From Rhizobium sp. CB3090 (lineage in GTDB: Bacteria; Pseudomonadota; Alphaproteobacteria; Rhizobiales; Rhizobiaceae), in NCBI RefSeq assembly GCF_029714285.1, contig NZ_CP121662.1, forward strand, positions 1,674,001-1,738,000: DNA of 64,000 nucleotides, in the 5' to 3' direction. Numbering within the stretch: the stretch's first letter is position 1; the number at the start of each line of letters is the position of its first letter. This document shows, piece after piece, positions 60,763 through 64,000 of the stretch. A program made the position numbers and the translations under genes. The notes under the pieces were generated by a model, which saw only the letters and a list, made by a program, of their open reading frames with translations, searched no databases and was not told where the DNA came from.

Positions 60763-61353
60763 TTGGGTCCTCCCTGGAATTATCGATTTCTGTGCCAGCG
60801 ATCCGCCACGCCAAAGGTAGAGCGCGACGAGCGGTGTCCTCCCGGTTCGCATGGCATGGCGAATATCCGAGGAATGATGAATGATCTCGCCCGTCCAGCT
60901 CGGCAGGAAGGCTTGACTATCCTTGCTCCACAGCGAACCGTCAGTCAGCGGAATATAGATTTCCTCGGCGGTATGATGATGATCCGGATAGTGTACATCC
61001 GGTCCGAGCAGCAGAAAGCCACCGGCCATATCGTCGCTGATAAAGTGGCCGCGCGTGCCAAAAAGCTCGACCCAGCCATATCTCTGCAGAAAATCGGCGC
61101 CGAAATCGGCGATGCCATAGGTCTGTGCCCAGTGCAAAACGCTTGCCGCACGCGTAAGGCTGGAAAACAGTTCGGCTTCCGCGGCGTCGGCTGGTCGGTG
61201 GACCACACCCAGATAATCTGCGACCGGCAGGCTATGAGCCGCCAAGGGCCGCTCGTCCATCCGCCAATCGAAGTCTTCGACGAAACGCTTCAATATCGGA
61301 TCGCTCCGCGAAGCGACGTAACGATGGAAAGCCTGAAGAAGATCGTCGACCAT
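60118..61353 (-). CDS. DMSP-lyase-like cupin in one reading frame with CobO
   Basis: From the ATG at 61353 (or TTG 61359) a single frame of 411 residues covers a cupin region of ~197 residues and then complete CobO. The cupin shows SLTRAASVLHWAQTY, GHFISDDMAGGFLLLGPDVHYPDHHHTAEEIYIPL (metal-binding His/Glu set), SWTGEIIHHSSDIRHAMRTG and ALYLWRG, the pattern of DddL-type dimethylsulfoniopropionate lyases. No stop lies between LYLWRGGSL and the CobO Met. A TAA is present 20 bases before the CobO ATG in another frame, so a small indel may have removed the original stop. The cupin starts two bases past the cobN stop. Substrate and activity are unproven. Confidence 0.7.
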   Translation of the reverse strand: MVDDLLQAFHRYVASRSDPILKRFVEDFDWRMDERPLAAHSLPVADYLGVVHRPADAAEAELFSSLTRAASVLHWAQTYGIADFGADFLQRYGWVELFGTRGHFISDDMAGGFLLLGPDVHYPDHHHTAEEIYIPLTDGSLWSKDSQAFLPSWTGEIIHHSSDIRHAMRTGRTPLVALYLWRGGSLAQKSIIPGRTQMSEEIAETGTEAPKNDDARHAEKMAKKKVARDKIMAKKTDEKGLIIVHTGKGKGKSSAAFGMIFRHIAHGKPCAVVQFIKGAMWTGERDLIEKHFSDICQFHTMGEGFTWETQDRARDVAAASAAWEKAKELIRDERNSMVLLDEINIALRYDYLDINDVLDFLKTEKPHMTHVVLTGRNAKEELIEIADLVTEMELIKHPFRSGIKGQPGVEF

Positions 61354-61355
61354 AC

Positions 61356-64000
61356 TCAAGCAACGATCTCCTTACCGTCGGTCAAAGTCTCCAGATCGAA
61401 CCGTGCCGAATTGCTGCGTGGCGTCCAGAGACGACGATCGATCGCTTCGAGCAAACGTTCCTTCATCTCCTGCAAAGCGGCCGGATTCTTCTCCGCCATG
61501 AAATCGCGCACAGCGAGATCGACGACAAAAGCCTGATAGACCGCCTCGAAATGATGATTGCGCACGGCGCCCGTGGTCGCTGCGAAAGCGAAGAGGTAGT
61601 CGACCGTGGCTGAAATCTCGAAGGCGCCTTTGTAGCCATGGCGCATGACGCCCTCGATCCACTTCGGATTGACGACACGGCCGCGCACGACACGGCCGAT
61701 CTCCTCTTCCAGCGAGCGGATCACCGGCTTTTCCGGCCGGGAATGGTCGTTGTGATAGATCGCCGGACGCGCGCCCGCAAGCTGCTCAGCCGCAGCAGCC
61801 ATGCCGCCTTCAAATTGGTAATAATCGTCGCTGTCCAGCAGGTCGTGCTCTCGATTGTCCTGATTCTGCACGACCGCCTGAATCGAACGCAGCCGCTCCT
61901 CGAACACGCCGCGTTCGGCTTTCCCGTCCTCGCCTGCGCCATAGGCGTAGCTGCCCCAGACGAGATAGGCCTCCGCCAGATCCGCGCGCCTCTCCCAACC
62001 TTTCTCATCGATCAGCGCCTGCAATCCGGCTCCATAGGCACCGGGCTTCGAGCCGAAGACGCGGTAGCCGGCTCGCCGGCTGGCCGATGCCTCGTCCAGT
62101 CCCGCTGCCGCCAATCGCTTGATCTCGCCTCGCATGCGTGCCGCGATGGGATTGTCTGCGGCGTCCTCATCCAACGCCCCGACCGCACGGACCGCTTTGT
62201 CGAACAGCGCGATCTGCTCGGGAAAGGCATCGCGGAAGAAACCGGAAATGCGCAGCGTCACATCGACACGCGGCCGCCCGAGCTTTGCGGGCGCGACGAT
62301 CTCGTAGCCGGTAACCCGCCGCGAGGTCATGTCCCAGACCGGCTTGACGCCGATCAGGGCTAACGCCTGGGCAATATCGTCACCGCCAGTACGCATATTC
62401 GACGTGCCCCAGGCCGTCAGCCCGAACGAAACCGGCCACTCGCCATGATCCTGCACATAGCGGCGGATCAGCAGTTCCGCCGATTTCTTGCCCAGCTCAT
62501 AGGCAGCCGGCGTCGGGACGGCGCGGCTGTCGACAGAGTAGAAATTCCGACCCGTCGGCAAAACATCCGGCCTGCCGCGCGTCGGCGCACCCGATGGTCC
62601 GGGCGGCACGAACCGCCCATCGAGGCCCTTCATGAGAGCAGCGATTTCGGCGTCACCACAAGCAAGTATCGAAGGCTTGAGGCGAGATTCGATTTCAGCG
62701 AGGACGGCGAGGGTTTGCGGCCAGTCTTCGGGACAGGCGATTTCGCCGGCGACGAGTTTCGCGGCCAAGAGTTCGATGCGCTCGACCGTATCGCCCTGCG
62801 TACGCCACGGGGCGTCGGAAATGTCGGCGAGAATATTGGGACGTGAGCCAGTCCATGCTGCGGCCATATCGCAATCCAAAGGATCGAATGGCATATACGG
62901 GAGAGCGACAGAGGGGGGTACCGGCTCCTCCGCTTTTTCTGATCCGAACGCATCCCGCGCGATCGCCCGCTGCAGGCTCTGATCGCCGCCCTCGCCCAAG
63001 CTCCGCGGCACACGCGCCAGCGCCACCGTCAAATCCGTCAGCAGCCTTCCAGATGGGGAGACTCCGAAAACATGCAGCCCGTCGCGAATCTGCATTTCCT
63101 TGAGATCGCATAGATAGGCGTCGAGTTTCTTGAGCGCCTCATCCTCGCCTTCGCCCTTGGCAATCCCGGCATCCTGATCGAGGCCGATATCGGTGACCAG
63201 ATCGAGAATCTGCTTGCGCAGCAGCCGAATGCGGCGGGGATCGCCCCCGGAGGCTTCGTAATATTCGTCCACCAACGCTTCCAGATCCTTGAGCGGGCCA
63301 TAGCTTTCGGCACGGGTCAAAGGCGGGGTCAGATGGTCGATGATCACGGCGCTCGCACGGCGCTTGGCCTGCGTGCCCTCGCCGGGGTCGTTGACGATGA
63401 AGGGATAAAGATGCGGCAACGGCCCGAGGACTGCTTCCGGATAGCAGCTCTCCGATAGCGCCAGCGCCTTGCCCGGCAGCCATTCGAGATTGCCGTGCTT
63501 ACCCATGTGAATGACGGCATGTGCACCGAAAGATCGGCGCAGGAACGCGTAGAAAGCGAGATAGCCATGCGGCGGCACGAGATCCGGCGAATGATAGCTT
63601 TCCTTCGGATCGATGTTGTAGCCGCGGGCGGGCTGGATGCCCACCAAGACGTTGCCAAAACATGCGAAGGGCAGCGCAAAGGCGCGCTCGCGAACATAAG
63701 GGTCGCTTTCCGGATCGCCCCAACGGGCAGCGATCTCTTCCTGGATCCGCATGGGAAGAGATGATAGGAAATCCTTGTATTCCCTTAGGGAAAGGGTCTC
63801 GCGCACGATCCTGCCATCATTACCGGAATTGGTCGGCCCGTCCATCAGGTGCCGCATAAGCCCATCGCCATCGGCAGGCAGATCGGCAACCGGATAACCC
63901 GCTGCCCGCATCGCTCTCAACACTTCCATCGTGCCCGCCGGCGTGTCCAGTCCGACGCCGTTGCCGAGCCGTCCGTCGCGGTTCGGATAGTTGGCCATGA
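61356..64000 (-). CDS. cobN: Aerobic cobaltochelatase subunit CobN, N-terminus outside the window
   Basis: This is the large subunit of the ATP-dependent CobNST chelatase that puts cobalt into hydrogenobyrinic acid a,c-diamide. About 880 C-terminal residues of the usual ~1270 are visible. Strong marks are YNIDPKESYHSPDLVPPHGYLAFYAFLRR, AVIHMGKHGNLEWLPGKALALSESC, LGPLPHLYPFIVNDPGEGTQAKRRA, LPTGRNFYSVDSRAVPTPAAYELG and ISGFFRDAFPEQI, as in BchH/CobN. The frame is open to the window edge. It is upstream of the cupin-cobO frame in the same operon. Confidence 0.96.
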   Translation of the reverse strand, partial: MANYPNRDGRLGNGVGLDTPAGTMEVLRAMRAAGYPVADLPADGDGLMRHLMDGPTNSGNDGRIVRETLSLREYKDFLSSLPMRIQEEIAARWGDPESDPYVRERAFALPFACFGNVLVGIQPARGYNIDPKESYHSPDLVPPHGYLAFYAFLRRSFGAHAVIHMGKHGNLEWLPGKALALSESCYPEAVLGPLPHLYPFIVNDPGEGTQAKRRASAVIIDHLTPPLTRAESYGPLKDLEALVDEYYEASGGDPRRIRLLRKQILDLVTDIGLDQDAGIAKGEGEDEALKKLDAYLCDLKEMQIRDGLHVFGVSPSGRLLTDLTVALARVPRSLGEGGDQSLQRAIARDAFGSEKAEEPVPPSVALPYMPFDPLDCDMAAAWTGSRPNILADISDAPWRTQGDTVERIELLAAKLVAGEIACPEDWPQTLAVLAEIESRLKPSILACGDAEIAALMKGLDGRFVPPGPSGAPTRGRPDVLPTGRNFYSVDSRAVPTPAAYELGKKSAELLIRRYVQDHGEWPVSFGLTAWGTSNMRTGGDDIAQALALIGVKPVWDMTSRRVTGYEIVAPAKLGRPRVDVTLRISGFFRDAFPEQIALFDKAVRAVGALDEDAADNPIAARMRGEIKRLAAAGLDEASASRRAGYRVFGSKPGAYGAGLQALIDEKGWERRADLAEAYLVWGSYAYGAGEDGKAERGVFEERLRSIQAVVQNQDNREHDLLDSDDYYQFEGGMAAAAEQLAGARPAIYHNDHSRPEKPVIRSLEEEIGRVVRGRVVNPKWIEGVMRHGYKGAFEISATVDYLFAFAATTGAVRNHHFEAVYQAFVVDLAVRDFMAEKNPAALQEMKERLLEAIDRRLWTPRSNSARFDLETLTDGKEIVA

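Noticed and set aside
60163..61536. 457-codon plus-strand frame opposite the cupin-cobO region
   Set aside because: It covers parts of three minus-strand coding regions with strong motifs. No ribosome site or domain was seen.
1..64000. CRISPR arrays, tRNA and rRNA genes, insertion sequences
   Set aside because: No regularly spaced repeats, no tRNA cloverleaf-like segments with T-arm signature, and no transposase-like protein were noticed on either strand. The repeats found are single or paired.

Overview
The window is chromosomal-type DNA of a fast-growing alphaproteobacterium of the Rhizobiaceae, most likely Rhizobium itself. Three things point there: a complete cluster for the very-long-chain fatty acid of lipid A (acpXL to lpxXL), aerobic-type cobalamin genes (cobT/cobS, cobDCBA, cobE, cobO, cobN), and dispersed palindromic repeats of the kind common in rhizobial genomes. 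Coding density is high. Most genes sit in short operons, many with 4-base ATGA overlaps. No tRNA, rRNA, insertion sequence or CRISPR array was recognised.

Layout. 1-11 kb is a housekeeping and regulatory mix: the end of an amino-acid ABC permease, usg, a DUF2270 protein, a methyltransferase, a GST-ArsR-SRPBCC operon with a perfect upstream dyad, a 3-hydroxyisobutyrate-dehydrogenase-like enzyme, an AraC regulator next to a periplasmic PEBP-family protein, an Lrp regulator, a uracil-DNA-glycosylase-like protein with an anchored nuclease, a histidine kinase and dgkA. 11-18 kb has divergent cobT and cobS, a small DUF1289 protein with an aspartic protease, a GNAT acetyltransferase with folC, an ABC-2 exporter and a candidate small RNA. 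18-26 kb has two YdhG-like proteins, an extensin-like lipoprotein, a thioesterase, small membrane and secreted proteins, a PhyH dioxygenase and an MFS transporter.

26-33 kb is the most rearranged part. The uvrB 3' end has lost its normal reading frame next to a palindromic repeat, and its displaced tail carries an 84-bp palindromic insertion. An arsenic module (DUF6428, arsR, aqpS, arsC) follows. Beyond it lie a decayed second copy of the uvrB tail without the insertion, a ParB-like gene broken at a six-G run, one copy of a ~110-bp direct repeat and another small uvrB fragment. The second copy of the direct repeat lies 5 kb away, before a cold-shock gene. This looks like an integration and duplication hot spot at the uvrB 3' end.

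33-46 kb has a class III cyclase with a DUF5939-type region, a ROK sugar kinase divergent from a GH15 glucoamylase, cspA, dusA, an EamA transporter, a fumarylacetoacetate-hydrolase-family enzyme with a gamma carbonic anhydrase, and the zinc regulon (znuA divergent from znuC-znuB-zur, with Zur-box-like sequences between). 46-52 kb is the acpXL-fabZXL-fabF2XL-fabF1XL-adh2XL-lpxXL cluster, which makes and transfers the 27-hydroxyoctacosanoate chain of lipid A. The second ketosynthase appears to lack its catalytic Cys. 53-64 kb holds cobD-cobC-cobB-cobA, a nucleoside hydrolase, cobE, a TSUP permease, then cobO and cobN. Here the reading frame of a DMSP-lyase-like cupin runs without a stop into cobO, which is the most unusual arrangement in the window.
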